Shown here piece after piece: positions 16,837 through 25,364 of a DNA stretch of 64,000 bases. The position numbers were made by a program, and so were the translations under genes. The stretch is from Kineococcus gynurae. GTDB lineage: Bacteria; Actinomycetota; Actinomycetes; Actinomycetales; Kineococcaceae. The notes beneath the pieces are model-generated. The model had not been told where the DNA came from, did not search any database, and worked only from the letters and a program-made list of their open reading frames with translations. The DNA lies in NCBI RefSeq assembly GCF_050871315.1, contig NZ_JBJLRE010000011.1; one strand, given 5' to 3'. The first letter of the stretch is position 1, and every line of letters starts with the position of its first letter.

Positions 16837-17639
16837 GAGCCACCCCCCAGGGCGGATCCCCCGGCCGCGGCCCGCACGACCAGGTCGCGGGCGACCCCGA
16901 TCATCTCGGTCACGACGTCGGGCAGCATCGCGTAGGCGAAGCCGCCGAGGGTCAGGGTCACGATGATCTTCAGCGGGAAGCTCATGGCGAAGACGTTGAG
17001 GGCCGGCGCCACCCGGGACAGCAGGCCCAGGCCGATGTCGGTGATGAACAGGACGGCGACCAGCGGCGCCGCGATCTGCAGCGCGGCCAGCATCAGCTGC
17101 CCGATACCCTGCGTGAACGCCCCCGCCACCACCGCCGGGCTCATCACCGCGTCCAGCCCGACGACGTCGTAGCTGCGCAGGAAGCCCGCCAGGATGATCA
17201 GGTGCCCGCCGGAGAAGACCAGCAGGGCCGAGCTCGTCCAGCCGTAGAGCTTGCCGAAGATCGCGGTCTGGGACTGCATCAACGGGTCGTAGGCGCTCGC
17301 GAGCTGGAACCCGCCGAAGAGGTCGAGCAGGTCACCGGCGGCCTGCACGGCGGCGAACACCAACGCGCAGAGGGCCCCCAGGGCGATGCCGATGAAGGCC
17401 TGCTGCACGACCGCGGTGATGATGGCGGCCGGCTCGACCGGGGGCACCTGGTCGCGCAACCGGACGGCCAGCGGCAGGGCGAGCGACACCGACAGCATGG
17501 CCTTGACCCGGGCGTTGACCGCGCGGCTGTTGAAGGGCGGCGCCAGCATCAACCAGCCGGCCGCGCGCACGGAGGCGAGCAGCATGGCCAGGAGCAGGTC
17601 GACCGGGACGGGTCCCGTCGCGCTCTGGAGTCCCTGCAC
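16833..17639 (-). CDS. fliR: FliR, flagellar export gate protein
   Basis: A 268-residue integral membrane protein, part of the FliPQR pore. PPFNSRAVNARVKAMLSVSLAL near residue 34 and GFQLASAYDPLMQSQTAIF near 118 are typical FliR stretches, as is PALNVFAMSFPLKIIVTL near the end. About six hydrophobic segments are visible. It starts with GTG four bases after the fliQ stop, with a weak upstream site, so it likely depends on coupling to fliQ. Confidence 0.93.
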   Translation of the reverse strand: MQGLQSATGPVPVDLLLAMLLASVRAAGWLMLAPPFNSRAVNARVKAMLSVSLALPLAVRLRDQVPPVEPAAIITAVVQQAFIGIALGALCALVFAAVQAAGDLLDLFGGFQLASAYDPLMQSQTAIFGKLYGWTSSALLVFSGGHLIILAGFLRSYDVVGLDAVMSPAVVAGAFTQGIGQLMLAALQIAAPLVAVLFITDIGLGLLSRVAPALNVFAMSFPLKIIVTLTLGGFAYAMLPDVVTEMIGVARDLVVRAAAGGSALGGGS

Positions 17640-17643
17640 GGAG

Positions 17644-17922
17644 TCAGCCGCCGTGGGTCAGCAGGCCGGGGATCGAGTCGTACAGCGCGGTCGTGAAACT
17701 CGTCAGCTCGTGGAGCATCCACTTGCCGCAGAACACGATCGCGGTGCCGACGGCCAGGGCCTTGGGCACGAACGCGATGGTCTGCTCCTGCAGCTGGGTG
17801 ACCGACTGGAACAGCGAGATGCCGAAACCGACGACGAGCGCGGTGAGCAGCATCGGCGCGCACAGCTTCGCGGCCAGCACGAGGGCCGTCATCCCGATGT
17901 GGACGGCGGTCACGTCGCTCAT
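17644..17922 (-). CDS. fliQ: FliQ, flagellar export gate protein
   Basis: A 92-residue protein of two membrane helices (MTALVLAAKLCAPMLLTALV and TIAFVPKALAVGTAIVFCGK) with the FliQ signature GFGISLFQSVTQLQEQTIAFVPK between them. The ATG at 17922 matches the family length, with GGAG about 11 bases upstream. It begins the fliQ-fliR-flhB unit, and a sigma-28-like promoter lies 60 bases upstream. Unusually, fliP is not next to it: a block of unrelated genes about 4.4 kb long lies between. Confidence 0.93.
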   Translation of the reverse strand: MSDVTAVHIGMTALVLAAKLCAPMLLTALVVGFGISLFQSVTQLQEQTIAFVPKALAVGTAIVFCGKWMLHELTSFTTALYDSIPGLLTHGG

Positions 17923-17981
17923 GGGTGGAGCACTCCTCGGTCGACCCCGACGGCCCCGGTCGGGTCGTCGTGCTGGGGACT

Positions 17982-18010
17982 TCATCGGCCGAACGAGTGA
18001 GAACCTTGAA
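17982..18010 (-). promoter_or_regulatory. Predicted sigma-28-type promoter of fliQ
   Basis: Minus strand: TTCAAG (18010-18005), 15 bases, GCCGATGA (17989-17982), 60 bases before fliQ. This is the best match in the window to the enterobacterial and Streptomyces WhiG form TAAA-N15-GCCGATAA. Confidence 0.7.
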
Positions 18011-18064
18011 CCGGGCCCCGAGGAGGTCGGACGGGGTCCGCCCGGTCCCGGCGCCGGGCGGGCG

Positions 18065-19213
18065 TCAGGCGAGGTTCGAGGGCACCGGGAGCTCGGCCCG
18101 CACCCGGAAGCCGCCCGCGACGGGGCGGGCCTCCAGCCGTCCGCCGACCGCGCCGACCCGCTCCTGCATCCCGATGAGCCCGTGCCCGCACCCGGTGGGG
18201 GCCGGGTGCCCCGCCGTCTCGGGAACCCGCGGGGACGGGACCGGCCCGTTGTGGATCTCCAGCAGCACCGACCGGGGACGTTGCTGCAACCGCACGTCGA
18301 CCTCGGCCCCGGGGGCGTGCCGCGCCGCGTTGGTCAGCGCCTCCTGCACGATCCGGTACACCGTGCGCTGCAACGGTTCCGGCAGACGTTCGGCGACCTC
18401 CGGGACGATCTCGAACCGTCCGGACAACCCCGTGGCCGCCCACAGCCGCGGCAGGTCGGCCGCCGTGCCCGGACCCTGCAGGGGCTGCCCGCCCTCCCCG
18501 CGCAACGCGACCAGCATGTGCCGCAGCTCGTCGGTGGTGCGCACGGCGGCCCGGCGGATCTGCTCGGCCGCCGTGCTCACCTCCTGCCCGTGCGGTCCCA
18601 CGCGCAGGGCACCCGCCTGGACCGCGATGAGCGAGACCTGGTGGGACACGACGTCGTGCATCTCGCGGGCCAACCGGGCCCGTTCCTCGGCCCGGACGGC
18701 GGCCTCGGTCGTCGCCCGTTCCCGCTCCCGGGCCTCGGTCAGCTGCCGGACCTGCTCGCGCAGCTGGGCGCGGACCCGACGCAACCGTCCGAGCCCGGCC
18801 GCCCCGGCGAGGACGGCGGCGAGGATGAGCAGGTTCGCCGTGTTCAGCTGCCAGAAACCCGGTTCCAGGTCGAGCATGGGCCAGGCGTTCACCCCGATGC
18901 CGACCCCGATCGCCGCCACCACCACCGCCCCCCGGGCCCGTCGCTCGGCCAGGGCGTAGGCGAGGACGCCGGGGGCCAGCACGCACTGGGCCCAGCCCAG
19001 CGACGGGACCCCGACCAGGAAGGCGAGCAGCGGGAAGCGGCGCCGCAGCGGGATCGCGACCAGCGCCAGCACCGTCAGGACGAAGGGCCGGTTCCACCCC
19101 GGGGTCTGGTTCACGCTGCCCTCCAGCACGCAGACCAGCAGCAGCAGCACCTCCCCGAGCAGTAGCCGGACGGTCGCGGCCCTCCGTCCGGGGGCCGGCG
19201 GACGCCTGCTCAC
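18065..19213 (-). CDS. NarL-type two-component sensor histidine kinase
   Basis: A 382-residue kinase. Residues about 15-150 hold several hydrophobic segments with very short loops, so it probably senses from within the membrane. The HisKA_3 dimer domain has ERARLAREMHDVVSHQVSLIA with the phospho-accepting His. An HATPase_c domain follows (QEALTNAARHAPGA as the N box, GHGLIGMQERVGAVGG as the G box). This architecture is typical of actinobacterial DesK/NarX-like sensors. Its start overlaps the stop of the response regulator gene (GTGA), so the pair is co-expressed. Signal unknown. Confidence 0.92.
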   Translation of the reverse strand: MSRRPPAPGRRAATVRLLLGEVLLLLVCVLEGSVNQTPGWNRPFVLTVLALVAIPLRRRFPLLAFLVGVPSLGWAQCVLAPGVLAYALAERRARGAVVVAAIGVGIGVNAWPMLDLEPGFWQLNTANLLILAAVLAGAAGLGRLRRVRAQLREQVRQLTEARERERATTEAAVRAEERARLAREMHDVVSHQVSLIAVQAGALRVGPHGQEVSTAAEQIRRAAVRTTDELRHMLVALRGEGGQPLQGPGTAADLPRLWAATGLSGRFEIVPEVAERLPEPLQRTVYRIVQEALTNAARHAPGAEVDVRLQQRPRSVLLEIHNGPVPSPRVPETAGHPAPTGCGHGLIGMQERVGAVGGRLEARPVAGGFRVRAELPVPSNLA

Positions 19214-19893
19214 CGGGCTTCGAGGTGCCCGGAGCGGACCGCGAGGACGGCGGCCTGGACCCGGTTGGCGACCCGGAGCTTGGTCAGGACCGACCCGACG
19301 TGCTCCTTCACGGTGGGCAGGGACAGGTGCATCTCCGCGGCGATCTCGGAGTTCGGCGCCCCGCGGGCCAGGTGCTGCAGGACCTCGCGCTCGCGCGGGG
19401 ACAGCTGCGCGATGCGGTGCGCGGCGCCCGGGTCGACCGCGGAACGCGACCGCAGGAACCCCTCGACGACGGAGGCGGTGACCCCGGAGGACAGCACCGC
19501 CGCCCCCGAGGCGAGGGCCCGCACGTGCTGGATCAGCAGGTCGGGGTCGGTGTCCTTGAGGAGGTAGCCGTTGGCCCCGGCGGCCAGCGCGGCGGCCACC
19601 TTCTCGTCGGCGTGGAACGTCGTGAGCATGGCCACGGCCGGGCGGGCTCCAGCGACGGCGGTCTCCGTCACGGAGGCGAGCACGCTCAGGCCGTCCGCGA
19701 CCGGCATCCGGATGTCCAGGAGCACCACGTCGACCGGGTGCCGGGCCAGCGCCTCGGCCGCCCCGATGCCGTCGGTGGCCGCGACCACCGTGATGTCGGG
19801 GGCCGAGGACAGGATCGCGGTGATCCCCGAGCGCACCAGGTGCTCGTCGTCGACGACCAGCACCCGCACCGGCTCCCCGCCCGCGTCCTGCAT
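19210..19893 (-). CDS. LuxR/NarL-family response regulator
   Basis: A 227-residue regulator. The receiver domain has VRVLVVDDEH, the phosphorylation site Asp60 in VVLLDIRMP, the switch Thr in AMLTTFHAD and the Lys in YLLKD. The DNA-binding LuxR helix-turn-helix is LSPREREVLQHLARGAPNSE and LSLPTVKEHVGSVLTKL. ATG 19893 is taken; GTG six codons before the VLVVDD strand is an alternative. It pairs with the adjacent kinase and may act on the divergent esterase gene through the dyad at 19994-20015. Confidence 0.93.
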   Translation of the reverse strand: MQDAGGEPVRVLVVDDEHLVRSGITAILSSAPDITVVAATDGIGAAEALARHPVDVVLLDIRMPVADGLSVLASVTETAVAGARPAVAMLTTFHADEKVAAALAAGANGYLLKDTDPDLLIQHVRALASGAAVLSSGVTASVVEGFLRSRSAVDPGAAHRIAQLSPREREVLQHLARGAPNSEIAAEMHLSLPTVKEHVGSVLTKLRVANRVQAAVLAVRSGHLEAR

Positions 19894-19993
19894 CGTCCCG
19901 GCCGCCTCTCCTGCACGGGGAGCTCGCGCCGAGCCCCGGGGGCCACCCCCGTGATCCCCCGGACCAAGTATCGGCAGCCGGACCCGCTCACCG

Positions 19994-20015
19994 GATCCCT
20001 CCTTCCGGAGGGATC
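19994..20015. promoter_or_regulatory. Perfect inverted repeat between the response regulator and esterase genes
   Basis: GATCCCTCC (19994-20002), TTCC, GGAGGGATC (20007-20015) lies in the 246-base divergent region. The size and symmetry suit an operator for the adjacent LuxR-type regulator. It could also form a hairpin in the esterase leader. Confidence 0.4.
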
Positions 20016-20139
20016 TCGGCGTCCGGCGCCGACCCGGGAGGCGGATGCCGGCGGCCCCGCCCGCCGCGCACCCTGTCCCCCGGCGCCCGGGGGGGCGCTC
20101 GCCCGGGCGGTCCGGGCGGGTGGAGGGACGGAACGGATC

Positions 20140-21270
20140 ATGGCTCTGCGGGAGTGCAGCACGCTCGTCGTGGTCGGCGCGGCGGCCCTGCTCGGGGCCC
20201 TCGGGCTGCTGCTGACCTGGCGGCGGTGGGCCGGGCGGGGTCCGTGGGCCCTGCTGCACCGGGCGCTCGCCCTGCTGCTGGTGCAGACCGTGACCCTGCT
20301 GGCCGTCGGGATCGGCCTCAACGCCCGCTTCGCCCTGTTCGACGACTGGTCCGACGTGGTGACCGCCTTCTCCCCCGCCCTCGCCGGCACCAGCGGGCGA
20401 CCCGCGCCCTCGGCCGTGCACGGGGTGCCGGCCACCCGCCCCGACGACCCGGCCCCCCAGCCGGTGGCCGGGTCCGACGGGCGGGTGTGGCGGGTGGTCG
20501 TCCCCGGAGCCGTCTCGCGGACGACGTCCTCGGCCCTGGTGGTCCTCCCGCTCGGGTACCGCTCCCCCGCCACCCTGGACCGGACCTACCCGGTGATCAT
20601 GGCCCTGCACGGCTGGCCGGGGACCGAGGACCAGTGGCTGACCGCGATGCCGCTGGAGCAGGACGCCGACGCCGCCGCGGGGGCGGGGCGGCTGGCGCCC
20701 TCGATCCTCGTGCTGCCGGACCTGGAGGTCCCGGCGGGGCGCGACACCGAGTGCATCGACGGGGCCGCCGGGGACCCACAGCTGGAGACCTGGCTGTCCC
20801 GCGACCTCCCCGACTACCTGGGCCGGCACTTCCGGGCGGCGGCCGGGCCCTCGTCGTGGTCGGCCATGGGCCTGTCCATGGGCGGGTGGTGCGCGAACAT
20901 GCTCGCGATGCTGCACCCCGACCGGTTCGGCTCGGCCGTGTCCTTCGCCGGCTACTACCAGCTCGACCTCGGCGACTGGCGGCCGTTCGCGACCCGCTCC
21001 CCGGCGGCCCGTCGCTACGACCTGCTCGCCCTGGAACGCCGCGACCCCCCGCCCGTGCAGCTCTGGGCGACGTCCTCGTCCTCCGACGAGCTCTCCGCCC
21101 CGACCACGACGGCGATGGCCGCGATCGTGCACGGGCCCACCACCATGACGACCGTGCCCCAGCCCGAACCGGGGCACCGGCTCGACGTCTGGGCCGGGCA
21201 GCTGCCGGAGGCCCTGGACTGGCTCGGGGGGCAGGTGGCCGGCTTCGCGCCCACCCCCGCGGCCGGATGA
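20140..21270 (+). CDS. Membrane-anchored alpha/beta-hydrolase, esterase family
   Basis: A 376-residue protein. Two N-terminal hydrophobic segments (about residues 8-24 and 40-60) anchor it; the rest should be outside the cell. The catalytic domain resembles the esterase D/antigen 85 group: TYPVIMALHGWPGTEDQWL near the oxyanion hole, AMGLSMGGWCANMLA with the nucleophile Ser near residue 246, and EPGHRLDVW with the probable His. Substrate unknown. It is divergent from the two-component genes and may be their target. Confidence 0.8.
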   Translation: MALRECSTLVVVGAAALLGALGLLLTWRRWAGRGPWALLHRALALLLVQTVTLLAVGIGLNARFALFDDWSDVVTAFSPALAGTSGRPAPSAVHGVPATRPDDPAPQPVAGSDGRVWRVVVPGAVSRTTSSALVVLPLGYRSPATLDRTYPVIMALHGWPGTEDQWLTAMPLEQDADAAAGAGRLAPSILVLPDLEVPAGRDTECIDGAAGDPQLETWLSRDLPDYLGRHFRAAAGPSSWSAMGLSMGGWCANMLAMLHPDRFGSAVSFAGYYQLDLGDWRPFATRSPAARRYDLLALERRDPPPVQLWATSSSSDELSAPTTTAMAAIVHGPTTMTTVPQPEPGHRLDVWAGQLPEALDWLGGQVAGFAPTPAAG

Positions 21271-21379
21271 CGGATCGGCGGGACGCGGACCCCGCCGTCG
21301 GACCCGACCGCGGGACCCGCCTACGCTGCAGCGGTTCCGGCCGTCCCGACCCCCGGGGGCGGCCCCGCCCGAGAGGCCG

Positions 21380-22234
21380 ATGCCCGTGCCCGCCCGCCCC
21401 TTCGCCCAGGTCGACGTCTTCTCCGCCGAGCCCTACCGCGGCAACCCCGTGGCCGTCGTCCTCGAGGCCGACGGCCTCGACGAGGAGACGATGCAGAGGA
21501 TCGCGCGCTGGACGAACCTTTCCGAGACCACGTTCGTGCTCGCCCCCACCGACCCGACCGCCGACTACCGGTTGCGCATCTGGACCCCGGGCGGGGAGCT
21601 GCCCTTCGCCGGGCACCCGACCCTGGGGTCGGCGCACGCCTGGGTGGAGCGCGGAGGCCTCCCCCGCGACCCGGACCGCATCGTGCAGGAGTGCGCCGCC
21701 GGCCTGGTGGAGATCGCCCGGACCCCCGACGGGTTCGCGTTCGCCGCACCCCCGGTGCGGCGCACCGGCGACCTCGATCCAGAACTCCTCGACCGGTTGA
21801 CCGAGGCCCTGGGGCTCGCCCCGGAGCAGGTGCTCGGGCACCAGTGGGTCGACAACGGCCCGGGGTGGTGCGTGCTGCGGGTCGCGACCGCGGCGGAGGT
21901 GCGCGCCCTGCGACCGGACCTCGGGCGCATCCCCGAGGCGATGGTCGGCGTGGTCGGTGCCCACCCGGCCGGTTCCCCGCACGCCGTCGAGCTGCGTGCG
22001 TTCTGCCCGGGGGTCGGGGTGGCCGAGGACCCGGTGACCGGGTCGCTGAACGCCTCGGTCGCGCAGTGGTTGCACCGCACGGGGGTGCTCGCCCCGCCGT
22101 GGACCGTGACCCAGGGTTCCGCCCTCGGTCGCGCGGGGGTGGTCGGCATCAGCGTCGACGCGGCCGGAACCCTCCGGGTCGCGGGCGCCACCACCACCCT
22201 CTTCTCCGGCACGGCCCGTTTCCCGACCGCCTGA
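21380..22234 (+). CDS. PhzF-family isomerase/epimerase-like protein
   Basis: A 284-residue member of the PhzF family (two diaminopimelate-epimerase-like halves). QVDVFSAEPYRGNPVAVVLEA at the start, WTNLSETTF with the catalytic Glu49, and ELPFAGHPTLGSAHAW are diagnostic. FCPGVGVAEDPVTGSLNASVAQWL marks the second half. PhzF itself works in phenazine synthesis, but most homologues are orphan enzymes and no phenazine genes are nearby. The gene ends just before a 53-bp palindrome and faces fliP. Confidence 0.88.
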   Translation: MPVPARPFAQVDVFSAEPYRGNPVAVVLEADGLDEETMQRIARWTNLSETTFVLAPTDPTADYRLRIWTPGGELPFAGHPTLGSAHAWVERGGLPRDPDRIVQECAAGLVEIARTPDGFAFAAPPVRRTGDLDPELLDRLTEALGLAPEQVLGHQWVDNGPGWCVLRVATAAEVRALRPDLGRIPEAMVGVVGAHPAGSPHAVELRAFCPGVGVAEDPVTGSLNASVAQWLHRTGVLAPPWTVTQGSALGRAGVVGISVDAAGTLRVAGATTTLFSGTARFPTA

Positions 22235-22247
22235 GGAGGCGCGGGAA

Positions 22248-22300
22248 CGGCACAGGGGAACCCTGCGCTCGATGATCGAGCGCAAGGTCCCCCTGTGCCG
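22248..22300. repeat. 53-bp palindromic repeat, copy 1
   Basis: The outer arms are CGGCACAGGGG (22248-22258) and CCCCTGTGCCG (22290-22300). The centre is TGCGCTCGAT and ATCGAGCGCA around one G. Copy 2 (58252-58304) has the same length and about six differences. It lies between the convergent phzF and fliP ends, where it could act as a two-way terminator. Confidence 0.8.
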
Positions 22301-22331
22301 CAACGGGTGCGACCGCTGCGGACGAGTCGTC

Positions 22332-23243
22332 TCAGCCGCCGTAGCTGGAGACCAGCGCCTTGATGATGAGACCCCAGCCGTCGACCATGACGAACAGCAG
22401 GAGTTTGAAGGGCAGGGAGATCGTCACCGGCGGCAGCATCATCATCCCGAGGCTCATCAACGCCCCCGACACCACGATGTCGATCACCAGGAAGGGGATG
22501 AAGATGACGAACCCGATGATGAACGCCGAGCGGAGTTCCGACAGCGCGAACGCCGGCACCAGGGTCGTCAGCGGGACGTCGGCCCGGTCGGCCGGCGCCT
22601 CGCGGTCGGCGGCCTTGGTCATCAGGGCCAGTTCCTCGTCGCGGGTCTGCTTGAGCATGAACTCCTTCAGCGGCTGCGACCCGTCCTCGAACGCCACCGT
22701 CGCGGTCTTGTCGCCGCGCAGGTAGGGCTGGATCGCGGCGTCGTTGACCTGGCTGAAGGTCGGCGCCATGACGAAGATCGTCAGGAACAGCGCGAGGCCG
22801 GCGAGCACCTGGTTCGGCGGGGCCGAGGTCAGCCCGAGCGCGTTCCGAGTCAGGCCCAGGACCACGATGATCTTGGTGAAGCAGGTGGTGAGCAGCAGCA
22901 GCGCGGGGGCCACCGAGAGCACCGTCAGCGCGATGATGATGGTGACCGACTGCGAGGGCTTGACGCCGTTGACCGACAGCCCGAGGTTCGCGTCGCTCGG
23001 CGCCGCGGGGTCGGTGGGCGCGGCCGGGGCCTCGGGGGCCACCGGGGCGGCCGGGACCGCGGCGGGCAGGGCGGCGGGGGCCGCGGCGACGACGCCGGTG
23101 CTCGTCGCGGCCGGCACGGCGGCGGCGGCCGGGCCGGCGGCCAGCAGCGCTCCCCCACCGATCAGGCCGAGGCTCAGCAGGCCGGTGGCGAGACCGCGGG
23201 ACAGCGTGCGCCGCACCGGGCCCGTCGTGGTCGAGGTGGTCAC
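22332..23243 (-). CDS. fliP: FliP, flagellar export gate protein
   Basis: A 303-residue protein. An N-terminal signal-like segment (LATGLLSLGLIGGGALLAAG) is followed by an Ala/Pro-rich stretch of about 55 residues before the FliP core. The core has LTTCFTKIIVVLGLTRNALG, APPNQVLAGLALFLTIFVMAP, FALSELRSAFIIGFVIFIPFL and the end segment PVTISLPFKLLLFVMVDGW, all typical. The GTG start at 23243 overlaps the fliO stop (GTGA). FliP builds the central pore with FliQ and FliR, but those genes lie 4.4 kb away. Confidence 0.93.
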   Translation of the reverse strand: MTTSTTTGPVRRTLSRGLATGLLSLGLIGGGALLAAGPAAAAVPAATSTGVVAAAPAALPAAVPAAPVAPEAPAAPTDPAAPSDANLGLSVNGVKPSQSVTIIIALTVLSVAPALLLLTTCFTKIIVVLGLTRNALGLTSAPPNQVLAGLALFLTIFVMAPTFSQVNDAAIQPYLRGDKTATVAFEDGSQPLKEFMLKQTRDEELALMTKAADREAPADRADVPLTTLVPAFALSELRSAFIIGFVIFIPFLVIDIVVSGALMSLGMMMLPPVTISLPFKLLLFVMVDGWGLIIKALVSSYGG

Positions 23244-23680
23244 CGTCGGGTCGTCCTCTCGCGCAGCACGTCGACGGCCTTGGTCCAGGTGGCGGGCGAG
23301 AGGGCCGACCCGCTGAGCGCACCCGCGCCCGGGGCGACGTTCTCGACCGCCGGGGTGGCGGCCGGCGCCGGGACGGAGACCCCGGGGATCGCGACCGTGG
23401 TCCGCTCCTCGGTGGGCTTGGCGGTCACCACGTCGAGCGGGACCTGCGAGAGCAGGGTGACCTGCTGCTCGGTGACGCCCACGATCAGCGCCTTGGTGCC
23501 GACCTTGACGACGGCGACCCCGGCCTTGTGCCCGACGGCCTGCCGGCTGAGCACCGCGACCTCCTCGGAGTTCGCGGCCGCCGCACGGGACCTGCGCATG
23601 CCCCGGGTGATGAGCCAGAGCAGGCCCAGCACCGCGACGAGCGAGGCCGCCATGCGGCCGATCGATTCCAGGGAGTCCAT
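23240..23680 (-). CDS. fliO: FliO, flagellar export assembly protein
   Basis: A 146-residue protein with one N-terminal membrane helix (MAASLVAVLGLLWLITRGM) and a small cytoplasmic domain. EEVAVLSRQAVGHKAGVAVVKVGTKALIVGVTEQQVTLL is the beta-rich FliO core. An Ala/Pro-rich linker and a short tail follow. FliO helps FliP assemble. The gene sits between fliN and fliP with one- and four-base overlaps, as in most flagellar operons. Confidence 0.85.
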   Translation of the reverse strand: MDSLESIGRMAASLVAVLGLLWLITRGMRRSRAAAANSEEVAVLSRQAVGHKAGVAVVKVGTKALIVGVTEQQVTLLSQVPLDVVTAKPTEERTTVAIPGVSVPAPAATPAVENVAPGAGALSGSALSPATWTKAVDVLRERTTRR

Positions 23681-24420
23681 CAGGCGCCGACCTCGGTGCC
23701 CGGGGTGACGATCTCAGTGACCCGGATCGCGTAGTCCTCGTCGACGACGACGACCTCGCCGCGGGCGATGAGCTGGCCGTTGACCAGGATGTCGGCGGGG
23801 CTGCCGGCGGCCCGGTCGAGCTCGACGATCGAGCCCGGGGTGAGCGAGAGCAGCTCCTGCACGGTGAGGGTGGTGCGGCCCAGCTCGACCGTGACGTCCA
23901 TCTGCACGTCGCGCAGCAGGTCCATGGTGCGTCGCGGCGCACCCGGGCTGGCCGACGTGCTGGCCGCGGTGACGGGGGCGTCACCGGCGACGAGGCCGAT
24001 CAGGGCCAGCGGGCCGTCCTCGGTCCCGATGACGGCGACGCCGGCGGCCGGGACCCCGCCGAGCGCGGCCAGCGCCTCGGCCGGCTCGGCCTCGGCGCCG
24101 TGCTCCAGGGTGCAGGGGCCGAGCGTGGCGACCGCGGTCTCCATGGCCGGGCGCAGCGCGTCGACCGGGTCGAGGGCGCCGCCCGGGCTGGACGACAGCG
24201 CCTCCAGCGCCGCCTCCCCCAGCACGATGACGAGCGTGCCGGCCTGCGCCCCGGCGAAGCGGGCGACGACCGCGCTGCCCTCGGACCCGAGGTCGGGGGC
24301 CGCCGCGGCCGGGACGATCTCGAGGATCTGGCCGGGGGTCGGCAGGGGCAGGGCACCCAGCGCCGCCTCGGCGGCCTGGCGGACGAACGCCTGGGCGTCG
24401 GTGGTGGTGGCGGTGCTCAT
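23680..24420 (-). CDS. fliN: FliN (FliY-like), motor switch protein with extra N-terminal domain
   Basis: A 246-residue switch protein. The last 85 residues are the SpoA/FliN domain (LLRDVQMDVTVELGRTTLTV, then PGSIVELDRAAGSPADILVNG and RGEVVVVDEDYAIRVTEIV). The first 150 residues, unlike short enterobacterial FliN, form an alpha/beta domain (FAGAQAGTLVIVLGEAALEAL) that resembles the CheC-like domain of FliY. It forms the lower C ring and contacts FliM and FliH. The gene overlaps fliM by four bases and fliO by one. Confidence 0.88.
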   Translation of the reverse strand: MSTATTTDAQAFVRQAAEAALGALPLPTPGQILEIVPAAAAPDLGSEGSAVVARFAGAQAGTLVIVLGEAALEALSSSPGGALDPVDALRPAMETAVATLGPCTLEHGAEAEPAEALAALGGVPAAGVAVIGTEDGPLALIGLVAGDAPVTAASTSASPGAPRRTMDLLRDVQMDVTVELGRTTLTVQELLSLTPGSIVELDRAAGSPADILVNGQLIARGEVVVVDEDYAIRVTEIVTPGTEVGA

Positions 24421-25364
24421 CGGTTCTCCTCGGGGGTGGGGACGACCAGGCAGGCGAGACGCGGGCCACGGGAGCCCGCGACGGCGGAGGCGAGACGGGC
24501 GCCGTTGACGACGACGTCGAGGGGGGCGTCGGCGCGGTGCGGCAGCCGCACCACGTCGCCGGGGGCGAGGGAGAGGATCTCCTCGGGCAGCATGCGGGCC
24601 GGGTCGAAGCGGACCGCGACCTCGATCGGGATGTCCTCGAGGTGGTCGTCGAGGCGCCCCCGCATGAGGCGGCGCTGCCGCAGCTCCTCGGGGCTGGCCA
24701 CGCGCAGCTCGGCGGCGGTCAGCGCGGCCGACAGCGGGTCCAGCGGCATCGCGAGGGTGGCGCTGCCGACCACGCCGTGCACGGTCACCTCGAAGGTGGC
24801 GACGATGATGACGTCGGTGCCGGCGCCGGTCTGCGCGAGCTGCGGGTTCTGCTCGATCCCGTGCAGCTTGGGCTTGAGGTCCACGATCGTGCGCAGGGCC
24901 AGGCCGAGCTCGCCCAAGGTCTTCTCGATGAACTGCTCGGCGAGGACGGTCTCGACCTCGGTGAGGGTGCGCCGGGGCTGCGCGCCCTGGCCCGTGCCGC
25001 CGAGCATCCGGTCGACGCAGCTCATCAGGAACGCGGTGTCGAGGTGCAGGACGGCCTGACCGGGCAGGGGCTGCGGGTCGAAGAAGGCCATGATGGTCGG
25101 CGAGGGCAGCCCGCCGAGGTACTCGTCCAGCGCGTACTGCTGGACGCCGTCCAGCTCGACCTGCACGGTGGTGCGCAGGGTGGAGGACAGCAGCGTCGCC
25201 CACTGACGGCAGAACGTCTCGTAGGTGAGCTCCAGCACGCGGGCGTGCTGGCGCGACAGCTTGGTCGGCCGTCGGAAGTCGTACGGGGTGGGGACGCCGC
25301 GTCGACGGGACCGGCGGCCGCTGCCGCGGGCGGGGGCGATGCTCGTGTCGGGTGCCACGCTCAC
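24417..25364 (-). CDS. fliM: FliM, flagellar motor switch protein
   Basis: A 315-residue C-ring protein. The middle domain starts at YDFRRPTKLSRQHARVLELT and has MAFFDPQPLPGQAVLHLD and the C-terminal SpoA-type strand LAPGDVVRLPHRADAPLDVVVNG. The N terminus, about 30 basic residues, lacks the LSQxEIDALL peptide by which FliM of many bacteria binds phospho-CheY. The start is uncertain: GTG 25364 directly abuts a predicted -10 box, and GTG 25358 would sit at the expected transcription start, giving a leaderless mRNA. Confidence 0.92.
   Translation of the reverse strand: MSVAPDTSIAPARGSGRRSRRRGVPTPYDFRRPTKLSRQHARVLELTYETFCRQWATLLSSTLRTTVQVELDGVQQYALDEYLGGLPSPTIMAFFDPQPLPGQAVLHLDTAFLMSCVDRMLGGTGQGAQPRRTLTEVETVLAEQFIEKTLGELGLALRTIVDLKPKLHGIEQNPQLAQTGAGTDVIIVATFEVTVHGVVGSATLAMPLDPLSAALTAAELRVASPEELRQRRLMRGRLDDHLEDIPIEVAVRFDPARMLPEEILSLAPGDVVRLPHRADAPLDVVVNGARLASAVAGSRGPRLACLVVPTPEENR

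Noticed and set aside
17923..22331. The block between fliQ and fliP as a mobile element
   Set aside because: No integrase, transposase or flanking direct repeats are visible, and base composition matches the surroundings; kept only as a gene-order anomaly.
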